Positions 25,901-34,537 are shown, counted from the first letter of the stretch. The stretch is DNA of 64,000 bases from an uncultured Christensenella sp. (GCA_910578065.1 CAJTPB010000001.1:214056-278055); one strand, 5' to 3'. Numbers and translations are program-made. The notes: generated from the sequence alone by a model not told the origin.

Positions 25901-25974
25901 TCCGCACGCGTTACCCGCGCGCAAAGCGCGGAAAGCGCATCGTTTAAAGAAAGCGCCCGAATCATCGTATTCAA
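22933..25974 (-). CDS. addB: ATP-dependent helicase/nuclease subunit B
   Basis: AddB is the partner of AddA, with a nuclease domain and an iron-sulphur cluster. The C-terminus shows the nuclease core (LALAGKADRVD, VIDYKTG) and the cluster cysteines: one in EQYFSCPYAGF and three in CRYCKLKGLC. The N-terminus has no Walker A motif, unlike Bacillus AddB, so it probably lacks ATP binding there. I choose a TTG at 25974 because GGAGAAG lies at the right distance; the ATG three codons later (25965) is too far from it. The open frame continues upstream to 26223, but that extension is repeat-derived and not AddB-like. It comes first in the addB-addA operon. Confidence 0.93.
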   Translation of the reverse strand: MNTMIRALSLNDALSALCARVTRAEEKGEKNLIFCEDRLTLLTERALVQALGGTFLTDVTTFARFLSGEAKVLSKQGSVMVTNALLQACEGQTTCFGKGSAGVVYETIAQLSASRVDAQILRTSAEGSEGMLRAKLTDLALLQEKYEEALFARGMVDENGYLGLLPEKIASNDLRDCNVYFFAFPSFTRQAQEGIRAALEHCKSVTGIFLSGDGELYTDEARGVFARVCEEYGGAETVSAPDTLTGDALALREGLFSPDRFSLPPQPCEGVYSFLAQDCEEELQTVAALIKKHIYEGARYRDIAVLVPDESAFPVAEKVFGQYRIPFFADRKRKLSEHPFCAFALALLNGAADGILPAEADAVAANPYFGKGDVYRNYLLKFGGYRGAVKREIKEGEAVKGYDRAYLCVCRERATALFGLFSRSGRGEEYARAVADAYEFCEGDKVTQNLQAYCSREEKEFLSPEPIFRVLQEIGEIAGGQTFTAREFCDLLKSGLEACSLSLIPQHADAVFVGDATESKFARVKILFATGMTAELPRTVADTAVISDAEIKRLSQLQVKIEPAIAQVNARARESLALNLCSFTERLYLSRPLRNKGGETQRGEVLQYAERMFHLNALPDLFPFDCCEKEAALLKLLAFRGAFEEGREEDGSKFSALYAALCQAGERTAAEALLSESGKGALARGEELYFSQGTVSPTLLEQYFSCPYAGFAMRGLRLREREERTVLDTDTGTFIHTVLEETARRFNEFLDEPECRAYAEAAGSALLQTPRFSSLADTKAGEYTAERLIEEGEEVAAAAYRQLAQSAFRVRAAEESVSLPELALAGKADRVDESGDYVRVIDYKTGAIDDKAVSYYTGRKLQLQLYLKAVSKGKRAAGAFYFPAADSFTRDEDEKFRMTGFYNGEDAVLTLHDRALQEGEKSALFDGRRNGKFTDKGMSEEDFHAFLDYSVLVSAQAEREMKEGNISPSPYDGACRYCKLKGLCAYDGEPRKVGGVKCADIVKIVKRERGEEV

Positions 25975-26165
25975 GTTGAGCTTCTCCGTAGTAATTATTT
26001 TCGCACGCCTTTTCGGCGCGTTTCTTTTGCCGTTATAATTCTTTTTCGCCGAAAAAACGTTTTTAACATGCGGTGCGCTTATAAAACCGTTTTCTCGCAT
26101 GCGCAGCCATAAAATAAATATGTATTTTATGATTTGACTTTTCCGTAATTGCCGCCGTAGCTTTG

Positions 26166-26480
26166 CCGCGTACATCACGCCGTTTTGTACACTTCTTTCC
26201 CGCGCGCACCTCCGAAACCGCACAAATACCGTTCACAGATTATGCCGCCGCGCGCTTTTGCAGCAGGTTCCGCCGTAAACTTCACGCACAAAGTCGCCGC
26301 GTACATCACGCCGTTTTGTACACTTCTTTCCCGCACACACCGCCGAAACCGCACAAATACCGTTCACAGATTATGCCGCCGCGCGCTTTTGCAGCAGGTT
26401 CTGCCGTAAACTTCACGCACAAAGTCGCCGCGTACATCACGCCGTTTTGTACACTTCTTTCCCGCGCGCACCTCCGAAAA
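26166..26480. repeat. 131-bp tandem repeat, 2.4 copies
   Basis: The same sequence starts at 26166, 26297 and 26428, an exact 131-bp spacing, with only a few differences between copies; the third copy stops after about 52 bases. It lies in the gap upstream of addB and has no clear coding content. Confidence 0.85.
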
Positions 26481-26596
26481 AGGGTTTCGTACAAATACTT
26501 AGCAAAATCCTATGGCAAGAGAAACAAATTTATCTGTATTATAGCACATATCCGCTCCTTTTCGCAAAATTTTCGCCCGAATTTCAACGTTTTGTT

Positions 26597-26625
26597 TTTA
26601 CAAATACGGAAAATTGTGCTATAAT
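26597..26625 (+). promoter_or_regulatory. Sigma-A promoter of the lipoprotein gene
   Basis: TTTACA (26597-26602) and TATAAT (26620-26625) are 17 bases apart, about 30 bases before the lipoprotein ATG. Confidence 0.8.
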
Positions 26626-26656
26626 GCTTTTAACGCTTTGAAATACGGAGTTTTTT

Positions 26657-27643
26657 ATGAAAAAAATAAAAATTGCGGGGCTTGTTCTGCTTGCTCCTCT
26701 CGCCCTGCTGTGCGCGTGCGGCGGAACGCCTACGCTTGCGATCAGTGCGAATTGGTATTCCGACCCCGCGCTGACGGATAACAGCACGTCGGATAAGCCC
26801 GAAACGCTGGAATATAAAGTGGAATTTGTAAAGCCCGCAGGCGGCTCTGCAAACGCCTTTACCGTAGATTACGAAACGGGCACGTACCGTACGATTTTAA
26901 AATCGGAACGCAGGCAGCTTTCCGACGGCACGAACGAAACCGTTTACGTGTATTCGACGGAGCTTGCGATCAGCGGATATTATTCGATGGGCGACAAGAA
27001 AAGCGAAGTATTCCAAGATAAAGTAACGACGGAAGCGGTGTTCCGCAATGTAAACAAACAGCTTGCGCCCATTTCTACCAAACGGGAAGTTGCTTGCACT
27101 TCGCCCCGCCAACTCGCGCCCGAAACGCTGGAAGACGGTTATCGCAGCTATAATTACGTTTACGAAACCTCGTACGATTTGGAACTGACCAAGGCAAAAG
27201 CGGCGTATACCGATTTAAAGGCGGAAAATCCTTCCCCCGCAGAGCAGGAACTTCCGCTCGGCAAAGGGGCGACCTACCTCGATAACGAACAGATCTTATT
27301 TGCCCTGCGCGGCGTAAATTTGGCGAGCATCGTAAATTTGCGCTCGATCAATCCCGTGGAACGGCAAGTGCAGCCGCTTGCAACTTCTAACCCTGCTTCC
27401 ACAACGGTTGAACTGAACGATGCGACCATCGGCGGAATTAAGGGAAAATACACGGTAGACGCCTATAAGGTAGACCTTTCATACCAGTCTTCCCACCCCG
27501 GCGCAACGCAAACGCTTTGGTACGCAAAACCCAATTCGCCCAACACCTATCGCGGCGCGCTGCTCAGCATGGAAGCGCCCGTCATGTACGGATTGGGCAC
27601 CCTGCGCTATACGCTCGTCAGCGCAGATTTTACCGACAAATAA
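26657..27643 (+). CDS. Hypothetical lipoprotein
   Basis: This 328-residue exported protein has a basic start (MKKIKIA), a hydrophobic core and the lipobox LLCAC, so it should be lipid-anchored on the outside of the membrane. The rest is strand-rich with no cysteine pair or domain I recognise. A ribosome site CGGAG lies 7 bases before the ATG. It has its own promoter and terminator, so it is a single-gene unit between addB and hpt. Confidence 0.75.
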   Translation: MKKIKIAGLVLLAPLALLCACGGTPTLAISANWYSDPALTDNSTSDKPETLEYKVEFVKPAGGSANAFTVDYETGTYRTILKSERRQLSDGTNETVYVYSTELAISGYYSMGDKKSEVFQDKVTTEAVFRNVNKQLAPISTKREVACTSPRQLAPETLEDGYRSYNYVYETSYDLELTKAKAAYTDLKAENPSPAEQELPLGKGATYLDNEQILFALRGVNLASIVNLRSINPVERQVQPLATSNPASTTVELNDATIGGIKGKYTVDAYKVDLSYQSSHPGATQTLWYAKPNSPNTYRGALLSMEAPVMYGLGTLRYTLVSADFTDK

Positions 27644-27659
27644 CAAAATCAAACAGGAT

Positions 27660-27691
27660 CGCCCCGCCGAACACACGACGGGGCGTTTTTT
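27660..27691 (+). terminator. Terminator of the lipoprotein gene
   Basis: CGCCCCG/CGGGGCG forms a 7-bp stem with a 12-base loop, followed by six T residues. It abuts the end of the convergent hpt gene. Confidence 0.85.
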
Positions 27692-28229
27692 ATTTTTCGT
27701 ATACGCTGCGCTTTAATATGCCGACATAGGGTAGATTGCGGTAATCTTCCGCATAGTCCAAACCGTAACCGATCACAAACTCGTCTTCGATCTCGAAACA
27801 AGTATACTCCGGTTCCATAGGCGCCTGCCTGCGCGAAGGCTTATCGAGCAAGGTTACGATATTCACCGAAGCGGGCGCACGCGCGTTTAACATCTTTTTT
27901 AAATGATACAGCGTATTTCCCGAATCGATAATATCTTCCACGATCAAAACGTCGCGCCCCGTGATATCCGCCGCCAAATCCTTTTTCACCTTCAATTCGC
28001 CCGTGCTCGCGGTACCCGCGCCGTAAGAGGATACCGCCATAAAATCGAGTTCGCACGGCGTTTTCATATTGCGGATCAAATCCACAAAAAACACCACGCT
28101 TCCCTTTAAAATACATACGACGACGGGTTTTCTGCCCTCGTACAGTTTATCGAGCTGCGCGGCGACCTCTTTCACCCGCGCTTGAATCATTTTTTCGTCT
28201 AATAAGATCCGTTCGCAATCGCTGTTCAT
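27690..28229 (-). CDS. hpt: Hypoxanthine phosphoribosyltransferase
   Basis: This 179-residue enzyme converts hypoxanthine or guanine plus PRPP to IMP or GMP in purine salvage. The PRPP-binding loop VLIVEDIIDSGNTL is at about 94-107, and ILKGSVVFFVDLIR near 40 and VIGYGLDYAEDYRNLPYVG near the C-terminus are typical of Hpt. GAGGAG precedes the ATG. It follows tilS by 10 bases on the same strand, the usual tilS-hpt arrangement in Firmicutes (often followed by ftsH, which is absent here). Confidence 0.96.
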   Translation of the reverse strand: MNSDCERILLDEKMIQARVKEVAAQLDKLYEGRKPVVVCILKGSVVFFVDLIRNMKTPCELDFMAVSSYGAGTASTGELKVKKDLAADITGRDVLIVEDIIDSGNTLYHLKKMLNARAPASVNIVTLLDKPSRRQAPMEPEYTCFEIEDEFVIGYGLDYAEDYRNLPYVGILKRSVYEK

Positions 28230-28239
28230 TTTCTTCTCC

Positions 28240-29526
28240 TCAATTCCGTTTTTCCGTTGACAGTGCGCACACCCGTTTCGTTTGTTCGGTTACTTTTACT
28301 TCGTCTGAAATTTCCACGCCGAATACCGCGTAAACTCGATTTCCCTTTGCGATTAGCGGCAGCTTGCGCCCCTCTCTTGCGGGAATTTTTTTATCCGTCA
28401 AATACGCTTTCAGCGTTTTCTCATGCCCTTTAAACGGACGGAAACGATCCCCTTCCCGCCGCGTTCGAATCACGCACCCTTGCCCGAAAGAATCAAGATC
28501 GGCAAACAGCGCGCCCTCTTTCCTCCCCTCGCCGACGAATGCGGTATACTCGCCCAAACCGTGCCTTCCCAAGCAAAAGGGTATCTCTTCCAAAACGGGC
28601 GCAGAGGGGCTGTATATCGCGATTTCCGCCCCCTCGCGCGAGGCAGCTAACCCGCAGGGCAGACAAACGCTTTTTCCGCTATGCAAGCCCTTTAACAGGG
28701 CAATTTCGTCGACATTCGCCTGCGTGTAATCGCGTTCGATCCCCATTTCTTTCATTGCCGCAACGCACGCACGGGAAAATAACGGCATGGGCAACGTTGC
28801 GGAAAACCGCCGTTCCGAACCCTTTCGCTTTATTTCCTTTTGGGCAAGCGCTTGCAAAAAACGATCGTCTTCCGCCGCACGCCTCGCATATGCCGCAAGA
28901 TTTTCCGCCGCGCCGTTCACCGCGCGTTCGAGTGCGGGAAGCGCCTGCAAACGAATGGCATTTCGGCTGAAATTTACGTCGGCATTGCTGTCGTCTTCGA
29001 CGAACAAAAACCCGTTTTTCGTTACGTATTCGTTGATTTGCGCGCGCGAAACGGTTAAAAAAGGACGAACGATCCCCTCCCGTTCCCCAATCGCGGAAAG
29101 CCCCGCGGAAGAAGTTCCGCGCGCCAAACGAAATAAAACCGTTTCCGCCAGATCGTCTTTGTGATGCGCCGTTGCAACTACGTCCGCTTCCCCCTCGGCA
29201 AGTACGGCGGAAAAACATTCGTAACGGAACGCGCGTCCTTCCTCTTCCAAGCCCCTCTTATGCGCTTTGGCAAGCGCGGGAATATCGGCGGAAAATACGC
29301 GCAAGGGAATGTTCCATTCGCCGCATAAACTGCGCACAAATGCCAGATCGCGCAAAGAGCTTTCTCCCCGAATCCCGTGCTCGCAGGTAAGCGCGCTTAC
29401 GAAAAACCCGTATCTTTCTGCATTCGTTTTTAAATAATGCAGCAGCGCGACGGAATCTCTCCCCCCGGAACACGCCACGCAAATGCGCAGTCCGTGATAA
29501 GACTGTAACGGACATAATTCATTCAT
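28240..29526 (-). CDS. tilS: tRNA(Ile)-lysidine synthase
   Basis: TilS attaches lysine to the anticodon cytidine of tRNA-Ile(CAT), so that it reads AUA codons. The 428-residue protein has the PP-loop ATPase motif CSGGRDSVALLHYL near 19-32 and the core ATAHHKDDLAETVLFRLARG near 117-136. The C-terminal substrate domain includes RTRREGDRFRPFKG. The ATG has no ribosome site, and a promoter (29533-29561) ends 6 bases before it, so the transcript should be leaderless. It is the first gene of the tilS-hpt unit. Confidence 0.95.
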   Translation of the reverse strand: MNELCPLQSYHGLRICVACSGGRDSVALLHYLKTNAERYGFFVSALTCEHGIRGESSLRDLAFVRSLCGEWNIPLRVFSADIPALAKAHKRGLEEEGRAFRYECFSAVLAEGEADVVATAHHKDDLAETVLFRLARGTSSAGLSAIGEREGIVRPFLTVSRAQINEYVTKNGFLFVEDDSNADVNFSRNAIRLQALPALERAVNGAAENLAAYARRAAEDDRFLQALAQKEIKRKGSERRFSATLPMPLFSRACVAAMKEMGIERDYTQANVDEIALLKGLHSGKSVCLPCGLAASREGAEIAIYSPSAPVLEEIPFCLGRHGLGEYTAFVGEGRKEGALFADLDSFGQGCVIRTRREGDRFRPFKGHEKTLKAYLTDKKIPAREGRKLPLIAKGNRVYAVFGVEISDEVKVTEQTKRVCALSTEKRN

Positions 29527-29532
29527 GCAATT

Positions 29533-29561
29533 ATTATATCACGATTTTTATGCCATTGCAA
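29533..29561 (-). promoter_or_regulatory. Promoter of tilS-hpt, leaderless type
   Basis: On the minus strand TTGCAA (29556-29561) and TATAAT (29533-29538) are 17 bases apart, with only 6 bases between TATAAT and the tilS ATG. Confidence 0.8.
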
Positions 29562-29625
29562 TCGTTCGCTTAATTAAAAAGATCGGTCGAATTTAAAAAA
29601 TATTGCGAATTCTTTCAAAAAACAG

Positions 29626-29654
29626 TTGACAAATCGCGCGCCTTCGTTTAAAAT
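29626..29654 (+). promoter_or_regulatory. Promoter of the tRNA cluster
   Basis: TTGACA (29626-29631) and TAAAAT (29649-29654) are 17 bases apart, 33 bases before tRNA-fMet. Confidence 0.85.
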
Positions 29655-29687
29655 AAATAAGCTATTCGGTTATCCGAATACCATCAT

Positions 29688-29764
<77 letters not shown>

Positions 29765-29767
29765 TAC

Positions 29768-29844
29768 GGCGATGTAGCTTAGTTGGTTAGAGCGATCGGT
29801 TCATACCCGATAGGTCAGCGGTTCGACTCCACTCATCGCTACCA
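29768..29844 (+). tRNA. Elongator tRNA-Met (CAT)
   Basis: A full cloverleaf with GGCGATG paired to CATCGCT, anticodon loop TTCATAC and encoded CCA. The body resembles clostridial elongator tRNA-Met; tRNA-Ile2 with the same anticodon cannot be wholly excluded. Confidence 0.85.
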
Positions 29845-29873
29845 GTCAATCGCGGCTTTTGCCGTTTATATAA

Positions 29874-29948
29874 GGCCCGTTGGTCAAGAGGTTAAGACAT
29901 CACCCTTTCACGGTGGTATCATGGGTTCGATTCCCGTACGGGTCACCA
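29874..29948 (+). tRNA. tRNA-Glu (TTC)
   Basis: A full cloverleaf with GGCCCGT paired to ACGGGTC, anticodon loop CTTTCAC and encoded CCA. Confidence 0.95.
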
Positions 29949-29951
29949 AGC

Positions 29952-29988
29952 AAATGGGGGTTTTTCGCAAGGAAACCCCCCATTTTTT
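29952..29988 (+). terminator. Terminator of the tRNA cluster
   Basis: AAATGGGGGTTT pairs with AAACCCCCCATTT (one bulged base) and a T-run follows. Confidence 0.85.
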
Positions 29989-30378
29989 ATATAAAAACAC
30001 TCAAAAAAATTTTAGATTTGTCTATTTTATGATTTTGCCCCCAAGTTTTCAACTTGGAATTCTTAAAGAAATACAGATTCTCCACCGTGTTCTGTTTGTT
30101 AGGCGTTGCGCATTCCAAAATACCAATAATCGCCGAATGTCTCCCTTTTTTGCTTTCAGAACTTCGTCCGTTACCGCTATTTTCAAGCGGCAACAGCGCA
30201 ATCTATCGGCAATACGCATAGATTCTTGCTTCCCTTACGCAAATTGTTCTTGAAACTATGCCAACACCCACATTGAATGGCTGTTTAGAATGTTAAAACG
30301 GCTTTGCTCATGTAATACCTGCTTCTAAACTTCAAATTGTAATTTTACTTTGATTTTGAAAATTTTATCAAACAAATA
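29989..30378. other. Intergenic region without recognisable genes
   Basis: About 390 AT-rich bases. The only open frames are short and lack ribosome sites and recognisable motifs. It may be the remnant of an old insertion, but no transposase motif is visible. Confidence 0.5.
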
Positions 30379-30412
30379 ATCCCCGACGGCGTTTTAATTC
30401 GCCGTCGGGGAT
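30379..30412 (-). terminator. Terminator of the anchored fructanase gene
   Basis: The arms ATCCCCGACGGCG and CGCCGTCGGGGAT are perfect over 13 bp with an 8-base loop; on the minus strand TATTTGTTTG follows. Confidence 0.75.
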
Positions 30413-30467
30413 CATACCGTATCAATTAAATCGTTTAATATTTAAAACGTTCCTTTTTTATAAGATT

Positions 30468-33455
30468 CTAAATTTTGCGCCCACGATTTTTGCTGATCAA
30501 AAAGTACCCTCCTACCCCTGCAGCCGTGACTGCCGAGACGATGCAAAGACATATAATACTTACGGTTTTGGAATTGTTTACCGCCGTCATATCGCGCACC
30601 AAAAGTTCTATCGGCGTTTCCGCTCTGCCGTTGGCGGAATAGATCGTAACGATGTTTTTCCCTAACGAAGCATTAGCAAAATCTTCTTTTGTGATAGTAA
30701 GCGTGCGCCCGTTCTGCGAGAACTTTACTTCCTCCCCGCCGATAAGCACTTTGTTTACGACGGTATCCCGCGAGAGGGTGAGAACGACCGATTCGTCGGT
30801 AAATACCGTTTCTTTCTCCGCCATAACGCCAACCGAAGAAAACGTATTTTTTACAGAATACGTAAACGAACCGATCGAGGTGTTGATTTTGAAATTGTAC
30901 GTTGTTTTTCCGTGAAGCGACAACAAATAATCTTGCTCCAAAGTGAATACGCCGTCGGCAAACGTGTAGTCGCCCTCGCCCAAAATCGCACCTGCGTCCG
31001 TTAGGTTGAGAACCCCATAAATTTCGCAATCACCCAAAAACAGCCCGTCGTCCACCGTCATATCTGTAAACACGATATCGTTTACGGTAACCGCCGCATT
31101 GTATGCGTTTAATCCGATTTTTCCGCCGTAATAGCCGCTCAACTGATAAGAAATACTCGGCTGTTTTGCACCGTTCACATATACGTTTGCCCTGCTTTGA
31201 ACGACGCTGATAGAGAGCGTAAATCGTTCCCCCGCTTTGAAATAATAATCGGCAGCCGCAAGATCGCCCACGCCCGAACGCCATAATTTCAGTTTATTCT
31301 CTGCGGAATCGGCAGTGACGACCCAATATCCCGTATAATTGCCGCTTACGCCGAACACGAGCGCAGCTGCCTGCGCGGAAGCATTTTCGGGTGTAAACGT
31401 TGCCGAATAGTAAATGTCTTCGCCCTCCGATTCCGAAAACAGGAACGCATCCGAAGCACCAGCCGACAAATAGATCCCATTTTCGTTTACGTAAGAAGTT
31501 CCGCCCCATTTTACGGGATACGTCACCTCACCCGTATAACCGTTTCCATGAACGAAAACGTTGATCCATTTGATTTCTGCACCGTCATAATACACGCGGA
31601 GGTTTGCCGCGCCGTTTTTCGTTTTCAGCGCTTTCACCGTTGCAAACGCACCCTCCGCAGTGAGCGCAAACGATCCGTCTTCGTTGTTGACTTCTTCAAA
31701 TGTTACTTTGGTGGGATCGAAATTCCCGAACGAAGATACGCAGATATTGCGCTCTTCGCCCACGGTAAGATGCACGTCGCCTGCCGTTACGAAGAAATCC
31801 CCCTCTTCCTGCACGCCGCCGAAGATATCGTTCATGGCATAAACGTCCGCTTTTACGCCGACGTCACCGTCACAAGTCAGACTCATGCCGTTGGAAGCCG
31901 CCATCGGAAAGACTGCCGAAAAAAAACTCGCCCTGCCGCCGCCTGCAAACACGCTGATAAACGCTCTGTCAAGCAAAATCCTTAATTCGAGTTTACCGTC
32001 GATCAGAGGCACGTTTGCCGAATAAGGGATTTGATAAAGCGTCGTATCGCCCGCAAGCAACGAGCTTTCCGAACGGTCGAGCGTAAGCGTTTCGCTTTTT
32101 ACTTCGTAAGAAAGGGAAATCCGCTCCTTTTCGGAAGAACGGAGCAAGAGCGTTACCTGCGTCGCATCGCTTTCCGTTAAGTCTACACAAACTTCGAGAT
32201 CGGCAACCGAAGCGGAAACGCCCGCAAGCGCATTGCTGCCCGCGCTTAAATATCCGTGAAACGATTTCAACGTTTCGCCGCGCAATTCCTTATAACCCGC
32301 TGCGGGCGTTCTTTTAAGCACGTATTCTTCGTTTTCGCGGGTAAGATTTAACTCTGTAATAACCGTCATGCCGCCGTTATAATTTTTGCGGAAGGGTTCG
32401 TACTCTCCAACCGTTTTCCAGCTTGCCGCCCAACTCACGCCGTACACCCTGTTATCGGGAGAATTGTTGAACGACTGGAACGCGTAGCTGTCGATCCCCT
32501 CGCTCAAACGGGTCAAAGGCGTTTCTCCCACGAATAAACCGTCCTCGTCGAGATGTCCGACTACATAATATTCTGCCGGATAATAGGTATCCTCGCGCGA
32601 CGTTCCGTTATAAATGTGACTCTTTTCTTTATCTTCGGGAGAACAGACGAGCACGTACTTTTCTTCCCTGCCGAGATAAAAGCGGGATAAATCGGGACAT
32701 TCGCCCCAATAACCCGTTTCCCCGAGATATTCCCATTCCGTCAGATTTTCGGACGCATACATGCGGATACTGCCGCCGCCCACCGCCATAAGCCATTTTT
32801 GATGCGTTTTGCTCCAAAAAACTTTGGGATCGCGGAATTCCCCGTCGCCCACGCCGCCGTCGTCGTTCGCGCCGAGGATTTCGCCGTAAATTTCGAAACT
32901 TGTGCCGCCGTCTTTACTGTACGCAAGGATCTGCCGCTGCCCGCCCGCCTCAATGAGCGGTTGCGTCAAAACGGCTACGATCCCCTGCCCGCGTACGACT
33001 TTTCCCGTGCTTGCGTTTACGTCGAAAAATCCGCTCGTGTTGTTCTCGTCGTACACCGCGCTGCCCGAAAACATCATGGCGTAATAGTTGCCCGCTTTGT
33101 CGTGCTGATAGGCGGGAATTGCGACGGGCTGTTCCTGCCAATGGATCAAATCGTCGCTTGTGGCGTGACCCCAGCTCATATCGTCCCACCAAACCTTAGT
33201 GCTTTGCGTTTGTTCGTTCCAAGTATATTGATAGTACATATGCCAAACGCCGTCGGCATACAAAAGCCCGTTCGGGTCGTTATTCCAACCGCGGAGCGCC
33301 GAATAGGAGAGCCTGTTGCGGTACCCCTCGCCGTAGTCGGTATTTTCCGCCGCAGACACAATGCAAAGCGAAGGCATAACGCCGACGATCAACGCCAATA
33401 CCAAAAAGCATGCGAGAAGGACTGCCGTAAACGATTTTAATTTTAACGTTTTCAT
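30468..33455 (-). CDS. Secreted, membrane-anchored GH32 fructan hydrolase
   Basis: This 995-residue enzyme should cut fructans (levan, inulin) or sucrose outside the cell. It has a signal peptide (1-36), then a GH32 five-blade propeller. WNNDPNG (57-63) holds the nucleophile Asp60, FRDPK has Asp209, and ECPD (252-255) has the acid/base Glu. A beta-sandwich domain follows to about 540, then several immunoglobulin-like or lectin-like modules. A C-terminal membrane segment (about 965-988) with a basic tail (KNRGRKI) anchors it to the membrane; no LPXTG motif is seen. It is transcribed away from the LacI repressor gene and ends at a strong terminator. Confidence 0.92.
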   Translation of the reverse strand: MKTLKLKSFTAVLLACFLVLALIVGVMPSLCIVSAAENTDYGEGYRNRLSYSALRGWNNDPNGLLYADGVWHMYYQYTWNEQTQSTKVWWDDMSWGHATSDDLIHWQEQPVAIPAYQHDKAGNYYAMMFSGSAVYDENNTSGFFDVNASTGKVVRGQGIVAVLTQPLIEAGGQRQILAYSKDGGTSFEIYGEILGANDDGGVGDGEFRDPKVFWSKTHQKWLMAVGGGSIRMYASENLTEWEYLGETGYWGECPDLSRFYLGREEKYVLVCSPEDKEKSHIYNGTSREDTYYPAEYYVVGHLDEDGLFVGETPLTRLSEGIDSYAFQSFNNSPDNRVYGVSWAASWKTVGEYEPFRKNYNGGMTVITELNLTRENEEYVLKRTPAAGYKELRGETLKSFHGYLSAGSNALAGVSASVADLEVCVDLTESDATQVTLLLRSSEKERISLSYEVKSETLTLDRSESSLLAGDTTLYQIPYSANVPLIDGKLELRILLDRAFISVFAGGGRASFFSAVFPMAASNGMSLTCDGDVGVKADVYAMNDIFGGVQEEGDFFVTAGDVHLTVGEERNICVSSFGNFDPTKVTFEEVNNEDGSFALTAEGAFATVKALKTKNGAANLRVYYDGAEIKWINVFVHGNGYTGEVTYPVKWGGTSYVNENGIYLSAGASDAFLFSESEGEDIYYSATFTPENASAQAAALVFGVSGNYTGYWVVTADSAENKLKLWRSGVGDLAAADYYFKAGERFTLSISVVQSRANVYVNGAKQPSISYQLSGYYGGKIGLNAYNAAVTVNDIVFTDMTVDDGLFLGDCEIYGVLNLTDAGAILGEGDYTFADGVFTLEQDYLLSLHGKTTYNFKINTSIGSFTYSVKNTFSSVGVMAEKETVFTDESVVLTLSRDTVVNKVLIGGEEVKFSQNGRTLTITKEDFANASLGKNIVTIYSANGRAETPIELLVRDMTAVNNSKTVSIICLCIVSAVTAAGVGGYFLISKNRGRKI

Positions 33456-33477
33456 TTTTTTCTCCCCAAAAATCAGT

Positions 33478-33524
33478 TTGTAAATTTTTTATTTTCGTGC
33501 TATAATTAGGTCAAACGATCGTCA
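33478..33524 (+). promoter_or_regulatory. Shared control region of LacI repressor and fructanase
   Basis: On the plus strand TTGTAA (33478-33483) and TATAAT (33501-33506) with 17-base spacing serve the LacI gene. An operator candidate at 33509-33524 (minus strand TGACGATCGTTTGACC) follows directly. On the minus strand its TTGACC can be the -35 box of the fructanase. Similar sequences occur at 44731 and 45751. Confidence 0.7.
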
Positions 33525-33543
33525 TATACAAGAAGGAATTTCC

Positions 33544-34530
33544 ATGCTCACCATAAAAGACGTTGCAAGAGAGGCTCATCTTTCCCCCACCACCGTATCG
33601 CGCGTGCTCAACAACCGCGGCTATATCAGCGAGAAAACGCGCAAACTCGTATACGATACGATGGAAAGGCTTAACTATCACCCCAACCAAATCGCGCGGT
33701 CTTTGCAGAGCAATACTTCTAACCTGATAGCCATTTTGGTTCCCGATTCGGGCAATCCGTTTTTCAGCGAACTCGTCACCTGCGTGGAACGCCAGTGCAT
33801 GAAACACAACTACCGCTTGATTTTGTGCAATTCCTTCGATACTTACGAAAAAGAGTCGCAATACCTTAAATTGCTGCAAGAACAGAATATCGACGGGTTG
33901 ATCGCTTGCTCGCACATCCTCGACGAAAAGAGTTATAAGCACATTTCCCTGCCCGTTGTATCGTTCGATAAAGATTACAAAAACGAGAAGATCCCCATCG
34001 TCTGTTCGGATAACTACCTCGGCGGTACGCTCGCCGCGCAGCACTTGCACGAAAAGGGCTGTAAGCGCTTGCTACATATTGCCGGACCTTTGACCGATCG
34101 CAGCCTTTTGGGGCACGGCAGATATTTCGGATTTAAGAACTACTGCGAAAAGAACGGGATCGAGGTAGTGACCTGCTCGACCGAAAACCACTTTTCCGTC
34201 GATTATTACCGGCAATTTATTCTATCGAGCGTGCAGGAGCGGCTTGCTTCCTTCGACGGGGCGTTCTGTTCTAACGACCTTATTGCGTTCGCCCTTTGCC
34301 GAATTTTGCACGAACAGCACATTTCCGTTCCGGAAGAGTTCAAAGTCGTAGGCTTCGACAATACTATTTTCACCAAAACCGTGTCGCCGAAGCTGACCAC
34401 CGTTGCGCAGAACATTCCCTTGATCGCGGAAAACCTTGTAGATACCTTGATCGAAATGCAAAAGGGCGGTTCGCCCGAACGCGGGGTAGTAAAACTAAAC
34501 GTACAACTCGTTCAAGGCGAAACAACTTGA
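33544..34530 (+). CDS. LacI-family repressor of the fructan locus
   Basis: This 328-residue regulator has a helix-turn-helix at 2-22 (TIKDVAREAHLSPTTVSRVLN) and a hinge (YHPNQIARSLQSN). A periplasmic-binding-like sugar sensor follows (NLIAILVPDSGNPFFSELV onward), with VVGFDNTIFTKTVSPKLTTV near the end. It resembles sucrose/fructan repressors of the ScrR type. It is divergent from the anchored fructanase, and an operator candidate overlaps its own promoter, so it probably represses both. An AAGGAA ribosome site precedes the ATG. The sensor ligand, fructose or sucrose derived, is inferred from the neighbours. Confidence 0.9.
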   Translation: MLTIKDVAREAHLSPTTVSRVLNNRGYISEKTRKLVYDTMERLNYHPNQIARSLQSNTSNLIAILVPDSGNPFFSELVTCVERQCMKHNYRLILCNSFDTYEKESQYLKLLQEQNIDGLIACSHILDEKSYKHISLPVVSFDKDYKNEKIPIVCSDNYLGGTLAAQHLHEKGCKRLLHIAGPLTDRSLLGHGRYFGFKNYCEKNGIEVVTCSTENHFSVDYYRQFILSSVQERLASFDGAFCSNDLIAFALCRILHEQHISVPEEFKVVGFDNTIFTKTVSPKLTTVAQNIPLIAENLVDTLIEMQKGGSPERGVVKLNVQLVQGETT

Positions 34531-34537
34531 TCCCTGC

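Noticed and set aside
20193..26038. Many long open frames on both strands within addA and addB
   Set aside because: They are shadows of GC-rich coding DNA in other frames. Their translations are Arg/Ala-rich, without ribosome sites or motifs, whereas the minus-strand AddA and AddB frames have all family motifs.
25975..26223. N-terminal extension of addB
   Set aside because: It overlaps the tandem repeat region, has no AddB similarity, and the ribosome site supports a start at 25974.
29768..29844. tRNA-Ile2 (CAT) substrate of TilS
   Set aside because: Its body is typical of elongator tRNA-Met; the anticodon alone cannot decide, so doubt is noted in the entry.
29989..30378. Degraded insertion sequence
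   Set aside because: No transposase motif or inverted ends were visible; left as unexplained intergenic DNA.
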